From the NCBI RefSeq assembly GCF_022458985.1, contig NC_061790.1, forward strand, positions 3,211,001 through 3,275,000: a stretch of DNA of 64,000 nucleotides, written 5' to 3'. Source of the DNA: Mugil cephalus. Its lineage: Eukaryota > Chordata > Actinopteri > Mugiliformes > Mugilidae. Shown here piece after piece: positions 52,276 to 63,720 of the stretch; position 1 is the stretch's first letter, and every line of letters starts with the position of its first letter. The notes beneath the pieces are model-generated. The model was not told the DNA's origin and did not search any database. It saw only the letters and a program-made list of their open reading frames with translations. A program made the position numbers and the translations under genes.

Positions 52276-52615
52276 GGGCTGGCCAACCCGCGGCTAATGA
52301 GCCGCATGCGGCTCTTTGCCCAGTTCCATGCCGCTCTTACGTTCATATCGAAGTTTCGCTTCGCTTCGCTTGAGTTCAATATGGTATTTTCATCCGACGC
52401 GCATGTGCGTTGGATGAAAATACCTCAAAGTTTCCCAGTAGGAGCAAGATCATTTGAGTAAATTTGTGTCAAGTTCGCTCTCAAAAAGGCAGGGAAAAAA
52501 TGCACAGCAAAACGAAAATATGAAGATGAACACAGGACGTTTTTAACAAAGTGGGAGAGTTTATATCTTTTTGTTAAATGTAATGGCAAGCCAAATGTGG
52601 CTCTTGGGCTCTACA
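52276..52615 (+). mobile_element. hAT-type element 5' end with transposase N-terminus
   Basis: It begins CAGGGCTGGCCAACCCGCGG, a typical hAT terminal sequence, and continues GCCGCATGCGGCTCTTTGCC. A near-perfect hairpin lies at about 52380-52425 (GTATTTTCATCCGACGCGCA / TGTGCGTTGGATGAAAATAC). The frame then reads KRKYEDEHRTFLTKW and ESLYLFVKCNGKP, like the N-terminus of hAT-derived GTF2IRD2/ZBED-like transposases. The rest is absent. Confidence 0.6.
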
Positions 52616-52860
52616 GAGAGTGGCCATCATAGTGGGTGACACAGCTCTCGCCGGAGTTATGGGAGCTCATTACAGTGACACAGATCATCCCCAAGGTAAA
52701 TGTGTTAAACTAAGAAATATTGTCATTATACTGGTCGTACAATAGGCTGTTCACCATACACATAGCTCGTGCGTGAAGCTGCCTGAAGCACGTTGACTCA
52801 TGTGCAATGTTCAATTTTTGTTAATTTTTATTTCTGACAATTCTAAACAGTTTTGTCTGT
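52616..52860 (+). mobile_element. PIF/Harbinger accessory-gene fragment, copy 1
   Basis: GTGGGTGACACAGCTCTCGC and CAAGGTAAATGTGTTAAACT, followed by ATTGTCATTATACTGGTC, line up with 62930-63080 inside the larger element at the right end. It is interrupted by the hAT piece on the left and meets the pseudogene G leader region on the right. Confidence 0.5.
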
Positions 52861-53260
52861 GTGAGTTAAAGGAAGAACACTGAATGATGTAACAATAGTG
52901 ATAAATGCAGTGACAGAACTGAATATGTTCTCCATGTATCCTTACCCGGAAACTGAAGCATCAGGATCAGGAATAAAGACATTTGAATCCATCTGAACTC
53001 AACCATTGTTCTTCTCTCGTCCTCACGTTAAAAGAATGACACGGTCTCTAAATAGTAGTTTACCTTCATCTTTGATGCATTAAATGACTCTGAAAAGTGT
53101 TTTGTAGTGACACAAACAGTTTACAGTTATTCAATCTTCAGTGTAACAGAGGAAGTATAATGTATGAAGTTTGTCCATCTCGGCTCAAAAAGGTTTTTCT
53201 ATAAACGTATTGCACCTCTGAAGTCAGTGTTCGGATGTTTTTGTAGCCAGGACAGTCAGG

Positions 53261-53402
53261 CCTTTTCTTTTCTTTTCTTTTCTTTTCTTTTCTTTTCTTT
53301 TCTTTTCTTTTCTTTTCACAAAGATAAAGTTGAGTTAAGGCCAGTTTTTGTTGTAATTTGTCTATTTTATTTAGCATTTAGGATCCATCTGAATTCAACC
53401 AT
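53261..53402 (-). pseudogene. Partial leader exon behind a TTTTC satellite
   Basis: A (TTTTC)n array at 53261-53317 lies just before a partial minus-strand leader. The ATG is at 53402-53400 and is followed by the codons for VEFRWI, after which the exon breaks off at about 53383. Its 5' flank (to about 53540) is a good promoter-type sequence. Only about a third of the exon is left. Confidence 0.6.
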
Positions 53403-54148
53403 TGTTCTTCTCTGTCTCTCTCGTCCTCTTCTCTCGTCCTTTGACGTTGATGAAAGACACAGTCTCTAAAGAGGTTTCTACTTAAACATGAATATAACAT
53501 GTGATTCATGAGGTTAGTGAGGTCACTTCCTCATCATGTTTACAGTCTGAGAACAGTAAAACCACTGACCCGAGTTTCTGTTGTACATCCACAACAACCT
53601 AACTAGTTTTTATGGGTGAGTAGTTTTACTCTTCACTTGTCAGATTAAGAAACATTAACCAACAAAAGAGTGAGGGCTGCATTTTTGCATGTATTTATCT
53701 TCACTAACAATGTTCACACATTTGTCTTCTTCTTCTTTTGAGACCTCAAACACGTGACCACCACAAATGCACCATGGGAGTGGAGACCGTGTGCACTTGT
53801 TGTTCTTATTGTGGTTTTGTAGTCACACCAATATGCTGCTTCACTCAGCTGCTAAAGATTTTGCTTCAGTTAGAGCTGTATATCACAGTCTCGTTGTAAT
53901 TTTGGTAAAGACTATTTATATATTATAAATTAATAGTAGAGGTCACAGAGTCAAACCCTGCATCACTGCCTTGTACACAATGAGGAAGTTAAAGGTGTTA
54001 CCTTATTTCTGCACACTAGAAAGAGACTAGCAGTCAACATAAGGAAGTGACATCACAGAAAATCAACGCTGTGTCTCTCTATACGGAAAACTACTGTAGA
54101 CAGTGAGACAGTTCTAAGAAGGAGGAAGACGGAGAAAGACGGACAAGA

Positions 54149-54590
54149 ATGATGAATGAATTCAAATGGATTAAATTGTTGTCACTGATGATACTGATGC
54201 TTCAGTTTACAGGTAAGGATTCATTTACTTGAAATCTTGTACATGAAAAGTGGATGATATGAAGAGTCTCTAAAAGGTCTCGAACAATTCAGTTAATTGT
54301 CTCATATATTTGAGATTCAACATGTGGTTTAAAATAAATATAGACTCATTGTGTGATACAGATCCTTTCAAGTGCAGGTGATTTGATTAATCTGGAATAA
54401 ATGCTGCAGTCAGATGAAATACAATCCTTTAAATTAAGATTTGAATATGTGAACATTCTTCATGTGGTTTCCAGGTGTAGAAGGTTCATCGTCTTCTTTA
54501 TTCATGTCAGTTTGTGTTTGGTCTCAGTCCGGTGATGAAAACCATCTTTCTCTGCATATTCAAAGTAAAGTCATAAGTAAGTAAGTCATT
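54149..54590 (+). pseudogene. Leader plus truncated V-exon relic, copy 2
   Basis: This is the duplicate of the 38.8-kb relic. Leader exon 54149-54212 reads MMNEFKWIKLLSLMILMLQF. The next exon starts at 54475 (GVEGSSSSLFMSVCVWSQSG, then DENHLSLHIQSK). The sequence differs after SK (VISK then stop), so the termination point is not conserved between copies. Its promoter (54041-54148) has AAGGAAGTGACATCACAGAA. Confidence 0.6.
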
Positions 54591-54719
54591 TAAATTCATA
54601 AATATATGAAGAACATATGAAGTCATGTGAACCATCGGGTATTGATTCAGTGGTCAGAGAGGTGTTAGTTTCTATTCACAGTTCAACCCCTTCAGCCTCT
54701 GTTGTCTCACCTCTGGCAC

Positions 54720-55460
54720 TAGTTAGGGGCTACGGGGCTTCACCTGAGGCACAGCCCCTACAGCAGCAAGCTTAACCCCGAGGCCCCTATTGTTATCCCG
54801 CGTGTTTCTTCTTTTTATTAGGGGCTATAGGGCAACACCCGAGCCTCCAGTCTACAGCAGCAAGCTGTAAGACGAGCTATATATCATCAAAGGTCTACTG
54901 CTCAGGCATACTTTCACCTACAGACTTTATTTGAACCCTAAAAAGTAGACACGAGCCTTGAGTATTGGTGTATTAATCCTCGCTTTGATAGAAATCGCCT
55001 TAAATTTTTCTCTTTCCACGCTTGTCCCAGCCACAATTTACACACTAGACACATGATTTTTCCCACAGTTGTTGACAAATTTGGATGTACAAACATGTGG
55101 CCGAAAGCGCGCATTACTCTCTCACACACAGGCTAACTGTGCTAACTCTAAGCTAACTGTGCTAACCGTATGCTAACTGTGCTAAATGTTGGTTAAGTGT
55201 GCTAACTGTTCGAAATGTGGGTCAAGTGTGCGACATGTGGTTTGACTGAAGTGAATGTAGGCTAACTATGCTAAATGTAGGCAAACTATGCTAACGAAAG
55301 CTAACTGTGCCTAAATGTGCATTAAGTGGGCTAATTGTGGGTTAACTGTGCTAACTGTGCGCTAACTGTGCTAAATGTAGGCTAACTGTGCTAACTCTCA
55401 TGTTGACAGAGACAGTACCCCCGCCATTAGCTGCCATAGCCCCTTCAATATTTCCCAGAG
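54720..55460 (+). repeat. Composite interspersed repeat with 20-bp minisatellite, copy in unit 2
   Basis: Counterpart of 39330-40410. The TTAGGGGCTACGGGGC head is duplicated (54723 and 54820), the shared segment lies at 54890-55080, and the GCTAACTGTGCTAA minisatellite covers about 55130-55400. It ends CCTTCAATATTTCCCAGAGG GAATTTTC. Confidence 0.65.
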
Positions 55461-56208
55461 GGAATTTTCGAGTTAGAATTTAAAATGTTAATAGAATAAA
55501 TAAAATATACATTTAACGTTTTTATATATCATATATTTTTTTCTGACTCTCCTATCTACAGAGTTCTACAGTGAGACCAGTCCAGTTTCTTGACCAGTAA
55601 TAGAACAGAGGAAGATGAGAATGTGAAGATCAACACACTCAGGTCTCATAAAATAACCATGACTTCAGAGGTCCAATGAGGGCTGACAAACGTCACCATG
55701 AAACCTGTTTGGTTTCCTCTAATAATAAAACAGTGTGAACAGAGAAGCACAGATGCATTTATCTCAACTAACCATCTTCACACATCAACCTTCCTCTGTT
55801 CTGTTCTATACTTGACTGCCCTCTAAAACACTGTAGGAAAGAGAGTCAGTTTAAAACGGTGTTTATTCTTAGTCTGTCCACAGAAAAGACAAATGTAGAG
55901 AGTTGATGTCAACAACTTCAGTGAGGGACAGAGGTGAGAAAACATGGACTGAAGTCTCTATGAGGAAGTGACCTCACTAACCTCATTTTTTTTCTTATTG
56001 TGGTTTTTTAGTCACAGCAATATGCTCCTTCACTCAGCTACTAAAGATAATTCTTTAGTTTAGACGCAAAGCTGTATATCACAGCCTCACTTTTCATTTT
56101 GTTCCAGAGTGTTTCTATGTGTCAAATGAAGAATAGAGGTCACAGAGTCAAACCCTTCATCACTGCCTTGTACGCAAGGAACACTAGAAAGAGACTAGCA
56201 GTCAATAT

Positions 56209-56316
56209 GAGGAAGTGACATCACAGAGTCTCAACGCTGTGTCTCTATACAAGGACAACTATTTTAGACAGTGAGACAGTTTTAACAAGGAGGAAGACGG
56301 AGAAACACCGACAAGA
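56209..56316 (+). promoter_or_regulatory. Gene H promoter and 5'UTR
   Basis: GAGGAAGTGACATCACAGAG, then TCTCAACGCTGTGTCTCTAT, TATTTTAGACAGTGAGACAG and AGGAAGACGGAGAAACACCG up to the ATG. It is nearly the same as the gene F promoter. Confidence 0.55.
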
Positions 56317-59300
56317 ATGATGGAAGAATTCAAATGGATTAAACTGTTGTCACTGATGATACCGATGCTTCAGTTTACAGGTAAAAATCGATAAAAAATC
56401 AAAAACACATATTTGAGATTCAACATGTGGCTTAAAATAAATATAGACCTATTGTGTGATACAGATCCATTCAAGTGCAGGTGGTTTGATTAATCTGGAA
56501 TCAAATGCTGTAGTCAGATGAATTAAAATCCTTTAAATTAAGATTTAAAATGTAAATTGATTCTCACCATTGTCTTCACATCTTAACAACTGTTTTACTG
56601 TGTGTTATTAACAGGATGTTGTGGTTGTTGTCAGTCATGGTTTAGTGCAGCATCAAACCAAACCACAGATAGAGTTAGAAAGATGAACTCCTTCATGTTG
56701 GTAGTTTTAGTTCCTGGTTTCCCTCCGTGACTGAAATAGTTTCCATGTCAGTGTAGACTGATGTTTTTTGGGTAAATGTTCAGGTTTAGATAATATTCTG
56801 CATTAATGGCACTTATGGTGTTCCATACTTTGTGTTTGTCTGGACGGGTGACACACACTTAATGATGATTCATATTTTACTACACTTCATTAAGTCAAAG
56901 TTCCTGGAATTAATCCCTATTTTTCTTGTGTGTCTTGCCAAAACATTAGGTACAGTGGTGAAAACAGTCCTGCATCTTATCTCATGAGGTGATTGTGACA
57001 ATGTCATTTCACAGTGGTGTGAAAAAGTGTTTGCATCCTTCCTGGTTTCTTATTTTTATGTATGTTTGTCACAACTAAATGTTTCAGATCATCATCAAAT
57101 GTAAATATTAGTCAAAGATAACCCAAGAAAACACAAAATGAAGGTTTTTGTTATCAAGAGAAAACTAAATCCCAGCCTACATGGCCCTACACGCCTACAA
57201 AACTTTCATTTAAAAACTGTATTTAGTGTTTACTTGTGTTATCTTTGTCTTATATTTGATTTATTTTGTCTGATGATCTGTAATATTTAGGTGTTCATGC
57301 AAAAACATGAGAAATCAGGAAGGGGACAACACTTTTTTACACCACTGTACATTCAACAGAGATCATGAAATGTGTGTTGTGAGGAGTTTAACTCTTCACT
57401 CATCTGTTCATGTGTGCTGTCAGAATCTACATAAAGTGTGTATTATAAGAAAAGCCTTTTTAAAGAAAAGAAGAACAGCGTTACTGCAAACATTTGTCTC
57501 TGGTGATGTTGATAGTTCAGACTTGACATCTGCAGATGCGTCTTCACATATTCCAGTTCAATAAACTGTCTTCTGTTGGTCTGATCATGAAACACTGTAG
57601 AGAGTCCTTAAATGCACCCAATATTAACATTTAAAATCTTGACACAATATTGGACAATGAAAAGTCCAATATTGTGACTTGTGACTCCACAAGTGAAAGA
57701 AGTGATAAAACATGGACTAGAGTCTCTGTGAGTAAGTGACTTCACAAACTGTTCAAAGCACATGTTATATTCATGTTTAAGAAGAAACCTCTTTAGAGTC
57801 TGTGTCAGACACAGAAGAACAATGGTGATGTCTTTTCAGATGTATTGCAGTAGTACTTTAGTTGTATTTCAGGACTGACATGTCACGGTAGTCTGGGCTT
57901 CATCTTTAGTGAAGTATTTCCACACACTTGATGAACTGCTGCTAGTTTGCTGCAACCACCCACTGGATTCCTCCCTGTCTTCTAGGAGGCGTCCATGTTG
58001 TTACTGTCACATGATCAGTGACTAGTCGACATGATGATTAAGGCGTAATAGCACCTCACACAAATATTTTCATTTACATTCTATTTTTCACATTTCTGTC
58101 TCTTTGTCTCAACAGCAACAACTCGACAACATTCATATGTCACTGTCAGAGTTGGACATGACGTCTCTTTGTCTTGTGGAAATGTGACAGATGGACAGAA
58201 GAACTGTGACAGTACTACCTGGTACTTCAATGGTTTGAGAGACACACTACCAGTAGCACTGGTTGAACATGGACAGATCAGATCTAAACCAGACAGACTG
58301 AGAGTTACAACAAACTGTTTTCTGGTTATAAAGAAGGTCACAAATGATGATGTTGGTCTTTACACCTGCAGACAGATCATATCAGGACGACAACAACACA
58401 CACACTTTCATGTTTATCTGTCTGTTATTACCAGTGAGTATTTCCATCATAATGTTTCCAGGTCAAACTGTCTCATTAGAACAACATAGTGAAACATGAC
58501 AATAATTATGATCACAGTGATGAAGTTCATTTTCCTCTTGTTGTCTTTCTCTCTCAATATCTCCATCTTCTCCAGTGACTGAACGTGAGGACAATGATAA
58601 AGTCGTCTTGTTCTGCTCTGTGTTGGGTTATAAATTCTGTATTCACACAGTGGAGTGGCTGTATGAGGGTAAAGAGGAAATATCAGACATGGAGATATCA
58701 CCACCTTCCTGCACTCACCCTGTGACATTTACATCATCTCACCTTAATCAGAGGATTTATAAGTTATTAAAGTGTAAAGTGACAGATGGTTACATTAACA
58801 AAGTTCAGCTGTTTACCTTCAGCCCCCAGTCCTCAGGTGAGAATCAAACGAGTTTCTATCATCTATAAAATAAAGGTAACATGGAGTCTGTTTCACTGTG
58901 CTGATGGTTTCATGTCATCATTTTATGTTTTAGGCAATGATCCAACAACAAGAACAACAACCACAACAACAACTAGTACTACTACTACCACCACATCTAA
59001 ACTAACCTCATCAGAACAGACAATCAACAACAATCCATCAGATCAACAAGGTAGAGACTGAATCTCTCTCATCTGTTAAAGTCTTAATGTCAAACTGACT
59101 CTTGATTTTCTCTGATTCAGTCTCAGTCTTCATCCTTTTCTTTCTTCTTAACATCGAGCTCATCATCTCAGACCCAGAGACTGTTTAATCATTTCAACTT
59201 TTCTTTCCTCCTCTGTATCTTCCATCCACGTCCACCATTCTCAGTGTCTAACGTCATAAGTCAATGTTGATCTGAGCACTTTCTTGTCTTCTCTCTCCAG

Positions 59301-60058
59301 GTTGGTTGTGGTGGTGGTACATTTTCATTCCTGTGGGTTTAGCAGCAGTCTTAATTGTTGTGGTGATCATCAGATGGAAGAAAACTAAAGGTGAAATTAA
59401 AGTTTTGATGAAGCTGGAGTTTGGCTCTTGATGCTCCAGTTGACTCTGATTTGTCTTTTTTATGTTTTCAGGAAACAAGACACAGGTTGAAGAAAACACT
59501 GTGAGTTGAAACCCTGAACACTTTGATATACATCAACTTATTTTTACAACAATGTTGTTGTGGGTTTTTTTGGTATCATCAAATGAATGTGATTGACAGT
59601 AGCACTTGAAAGAGACAAGGAATCTTATCACCACTAGTACAGACAACAAACACTCATAAGAACAAATGATAACAAGCTCTGAATTTATGTTCTGAATAGA
59701 TTTGAACGTCATTATGTTGTGTTCTTTATGTTGTGTTCACTGTGTAGGCTCAACCTGAGGATGGTGTTTGCTACGCCTCCATCAGCTACACCAAGAAGAC
59801 CAAGAGTAAAGCTAAAGCCCAGGTAAGATCTCTAATGGATCATAGTGGAGATGTTAACAGAACAATCATGATGTGAAGAACTCCTGTCAGGTTGTGTTGT
59901 GTTAAGATTGAGTGGATGAAATGTGCTGCAATGTTTCCTGTTAGGACCGTGATGATGATGATGAAGTTAGCTCTGTGGTCTACAGCACTGTGAAAGCTTC
60001 CTCCTCTTCTGCTGATCCCAGAGACCTCTATTCTACCATCAACGAACTAAACAAATAA
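56317..60058 (+). CDS. Gene H: two-domain Ig-superfamily receptor with two ITIMs (duplicate of F)
   Basis: Coding exons: 56317-56380, 58116-58433, 58576-58836, 58934-59050, 59301-59390, 59472-59500, 59748-59822 and 59945-60058 (stop TAA), 355 residues, in frame. The leader reads MMEEFKWIKLLSLMIPMLQF. V domain residues 22-127 have LSCGNVTDGQKNC and LYTCRQI; the TTNCSL motif reads TTNCFL, so this sequon is lost. The second Ig domain (128-214) has VVLFCSV, VEWLYEGKEE and LKCKV. The stalk (215-253) is a poly-Thr type, unlike the Lys-rich stalk of F. The membrane helix lies about 261-278, followed by RWKKTK. ITIMs are VCYASI (Tyr about 302) and VVYSTV (Tyr about 331), with DLYSTI at 347. Compared with F it lacks the 57-nt exon ELNLNSAETQSGPETSQDT and has four Asp in the GAT run where F has seven. 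Likely an inhibitory receptor. The leader choice has the same caveat as in F, because a decayed leader lies in intron 1 near 57822. Confidence 0.83.
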
Positions 60059-60242
60059 GAGTTTAAATCTGTTAAATGGAACATGAAAGCACCAAGAGGA
60101 ATCTCATGTTCTCTCTTTTCTTATCTTATGTGTCATATATCATATATCCTGTATCGTATCATATTTTGTTGTTTTGTCGTATGGTATCATCTCATATCAT
60201 GTTGGATCACATTTTATGTCATGTTATATTGCATATGATATG

Positions 60243-60270
60243 TCTTATCTTATCTTATCTTATCTTATCT

Positions 60271-60301
<31 letters not shown>

Positions 60302-60476
60302 TGGACAAACCATCATCAGATCACCTTAGGGTTAGGTAGGGTTAGGGTTATACAGTATCAGGTGTATGAGACATGGATTCATTAAGAGAGTAGAGACTCC
60401 CTCTAGTGGTGGAGAGTGTTCATAGGGAGGTCAGACAGACTCTATACTGTCCTCTTTAGACTTTGTCCTCACATGG
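60243..60476 (+). repeat. TTATC satellite, TTAGGG repeats and conserved block, copy 6
   Basis: (TTATC)n covers 60243-60300. GGGTTAGGTAGGGTTAGGGT follows at about 60326-60350, and the ATGAGACATG block runs 60364-60476. It is the counterpart of 45101-45352. Confidence 0.85.
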
Positions 60477-62280
60477 ACACAATATTTTAGCAACTTTTTC
60501 ATAAAATAGATGCAAATGTATTTCCTTCTGTGGTTAAACACATTTTATGTCAAATTATTTTACAGTATTTCGTGTTTTCAGACCTTTCACATATTCTGAT
60601 GTAAATAATGATCTAATACATTTTAATTAAAACGTCTCCCTGTCATAACACCTGTGTCACATGATTCATTTATTTGTTTTTTTGTTTTTTTCATGCAACT
60701 TTCACCTTAGTCATAAATCCACTAAACTTTGGAGAATACTCAGGTGGTTTTATTCCTAAAGGAGGTGAAACTGGTGACATTAACAACTACACGTCTAACA
60801 TTTAAGCTGTCTGGTCTTCAGTACTTGTAACAATGAGGTCAAGAGTAGAAAGGTTGTTGACCAGTAATAGAAGAGAGGAGGTGTAATGAGTGAAGACTGT
60901 AGCTGAGGAAAATATCTTTTTTCTTGGATTGTGTTCATTAGAAGACAACCAAAGTCCTTATAACTAGATTATACCCACTATATATTCTGTCCTGTGAGTT
61001 CCCAGTGAAGGTGATTTTCTTCTGCAGACTGATCACCACGCCCATTGAAGGATCGATTGGTTGGTGGTTTCCATTTAAATGTCATGGTACCATCACTCTG
61101 GGGCAACTGGAAGCTCTGCTGTAGTTTGCCTGACAACTGTGAATCTGTGCTTATTGTTCTTTGGAATATGCTTCTGAACTTGTTGGTCTGTGAAAATTTA
61201 AACATTTTTTTGGTCATTCTGGATAGATCTTGTTTGCATAGACACGTTAAGGTTTGGGGGTGTAGTTTGTTGACGTGTTTTGATTTTGGTTAGGTTTGGT
61301 AGGGTTTTCCTTTGAGATTTAACTTTTAACAAGAACTTGAACTAATTATCTAGTTTTGTTCTGTTAATTCTTGTGATTTATTCAGATGCCTTTTATAGGA
61401 TGAGCAGCACACCCTGAAAAAGAGCCTTAATGTTGCCAGACGGCAGTGGAAAGAAAGTTCCTGTTTTCACTCTTGTGGATCTCCTTGTTGTTGTGAGGAT
61501 GAAGAAAATTGCACATACAAACAGAAGGTTCCTTTTTTATCTGACTCCAGTTCTACCAACAAGAAGGAAGGAGAAAAAAACTTCCGATATGTTTCATTTT
61601 GTACAAACTTCTCATTTTTAGATGTAAAATATAAAGTTAATGACAGTTTTCCTGTAAATGTAACACATTTCTAAGTTGGTTTGCACTGATTTTCTATTCA
61701 ATATTTATTTATTTTCAAAGTCAAAGGTCAAAAGAGGAGTTTTAAAATAAATGCTGAACTTTGCAAATTATATTTATATTCTCAGTCAGATTTGACCTGG
61801 GGGGTCCTGGCTGATGTTACACATTTACTAATCAGTGCATTTCATGTAAATCAGGTTTATCTTCATGTTACAGCTTGAGTGCCGTTAGTAGTTGTTGTGG
61901 TGTGTTTTTGTGTGTCTCTTTCCACTCTCCTTCCTCCAGGTGATGCTCCTCCTCCAACCTGCAGCTGGTTCCACTCAGGTAATCAGCTGATCCTGGTTAA
62001 AGAGTGGAGGAGAGGGGGGCCTGGAGAGAGAGACAGTGGTGGAAGTTTGATGCTGCTTTGTTCAACAGTTTGTTGCTACTCTTCTTGTTGGTGACGTCCT
62101 GAGTACTGTTTTCAGTGGAACAGAGGGTGATTAATCTGTTTTGTTATTTCCCCGAGAGTGGCAGCACTTTGAGTTTGTTGGTGGTCGTTGGTCCTGGTCT
62201 GATTTAAGGCCAGCATTTTCAGTTAAGATTTTCTTTTGAAATATTCTAAATAAAGATTTATTTTACACATGATATCCAAT
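60477..62280. other. Right flank of unit 2 and possible start of another unit
   Basis: 60477-61150 matches 45353-46000. After that the sequence diverges. 61565-61650 (TTTTTAGATGTAAAATATAA, AGTTAATGACAGTTTTC) resembles 31320-31410 at the start of unit 1. 61920-62280 (GATGCTCCTCCTCCAACCTG ... AATAAAGATTTATTTTAC) has the appearance of an LTR or other mobile-element end with a polyadenylation signal, but no second copy is in the window. No Ig exon was found. Confidence 0.45.
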
Positions 62281-62799
62281 CTGTTGTTTTCCTAGCCCAT
62301 GAATATATTCTTTAGTTTTCTTCCCTTCATCCCCTCGTTAACACCTGGGGAGGTAACACTTCATAAATACAGGCATAAAAGAGGATTTGTGGGAGTGAGT
62401 TGTAATGAAGTTGGCTAAAACTATATAACACAGAATGATGTGATCATGTTACACGGTATGTTTTATTACCAGTTCAACCACATCAGGGGCCTCATGTACA
62501 AAGACTTGCATGGATTTCCCACTGAAACATGACGTCCGCTAAAATCAGATGTGTCAAAGTAATTTGCATGGATCCAAGGACTTTTCCTTTGTACATCCCA
62601 ATCAACGTGGAATTGAGCGTACGTGTTTTATATTGCACTTTTCCAGATGCTGCAGGCACTTAGAATTGTATGCATTATTCATTCACTCACAGTCACACCC
62701 TGGTGGTGGTAAACTACCTTAGTACCTACCTGGTGGTAAACTACCTGGGGCAGGCTGATGGAAATGTGGCTGTCAGTTTGCGCCTACTGCCTCTGACCA

Positions 62800-63720
62800 C
62801 CACCAACACCACTCAATGGTGTTGGTGGACAGACTAGGCATAGGGTGTAATCACAAGTGAAGTGGTGGAGTTCAGCCCACCGGTGAAACATGACTGCAAC
62901 TCTGCACAACTTTGACCAGAGAGTGGCTACCCTAGTTGGTGACAAAGCTACGATGAGAGCTGTGTCACCCACTGGGCATCCCCAGGGTAAATGTGTTAAA
63001 CTCAGAAATACTGTCATTATACTGGTCACACAATAGGCTGCTCACAATACAAATAACTCGTGCGCGAAGTTGCCAGGATATAAAAGGCATTGACCCATTT
63101 TTAGTCACTTCATTTTTTTTTTTTTTAATTTATTTCTAAATAGACAATGAACCAGGAGAGGGCACCTCCACCAGTCCCACCAGCTCCACCTTCTCCACCA
63201 GCAGCATGCGCCCTGGCGTCTCCATATCAGCTGCTTACGTCCGCCCGACTAGCCGTGTCCTCAAGTCACAAAAACGAAACTGTTAGAGCTATGCATGGCA
63301 TTAATGATCAAATAATTACCACCCATGGCGATATTAGCAATGCCAGAAATGCACTTGTGAATAAGAAGCTAAATTGTGTCCTTGCCTCTTTACATGGTTG
63401 AAATGACATGCTGCTGGCCCATATCGATTCTCGGGTGGCTCGAGGTTGATGGTTCCGGCATCTGGTTCCTCTGGTGGGAGGATGTGCTCTGGCTGTGGTA
63501 TGCGATGGCAGTTTGCCACCTTGTACAGGACACCACAGGCCATTACAGTGCAGCACACCTTCTCTGGTCATAGAGCAGCAGTCCTCCCAACCTGTCCAAG
63601 CAGTGCCAGTGTTCCTTCAGAGTCTGGGAATGGAGGTCATTGTACCTCCTCTCTTGGTCAGTGCTGCCACGATCTCAGGGGGTAGCCATGGTGCCCTGGT
63701 GTCAAATGAAGGCAGAAAAC
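62800..63720. mobile_element. PIF/Harbinger transposon relic
   Basis: Two convergent coding remnants are visible, as expected for PIF/Harbinger elements. On plus, about 62890-63400 carries an accessory (Myb/SANT-like) gene remnant, including a spliced-looking 63147-63401 frame (MNQERAPPPVPPAPPSPP..., then ISNARNALVNKKLN). On minus, 63700-63370 gives pieces of the transposase C-terminus: ERRYNDLHSQTL, HWHCLDRLGGLLLYD, and in a shifted frame HRIPQPEHILPPEEPDAGTI. Frame changes and stops show it is inactive. The terminal repeats were not found. Confidence 0.65.

Larger units (their letters stand above)
47839..53006 (-). pseudogene. Pseudogene G: two-domain receptor with YENS tail, frameshifted
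   Basis: Minus-strand parts in order: leader 53006-52946 (start intact, donor CCGG|GTAAGG), V exon 49279-48967, second Ig exon 48824-48561, stalk region about 48480-48338, membrane exon 48248-48153, small exon 48050-48022 and tail 47922-47839 (GSVIYENSGDPSASV, stop TGA). The V exon is 313 nt where paralogues are multiples of 3. The extra base lies between FNG and the VEQ/EHGQ stretch (about 49134-49160) and brings TGA into frame. The stalk acceptor, TTTAATCAG in gene F, reads TTTAATCAC, so that exon would be skipped or start at a distant AG. The second Ig exon, membrane exon and tail are otherwise intact, and skipping the stalk would keep frame. The leader-to-V intron of 3.7 kb is full of mobile elements. 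It is the duplicate of gene E's 3' part joined to an F-like Ig exon. Confidence 0.75.
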
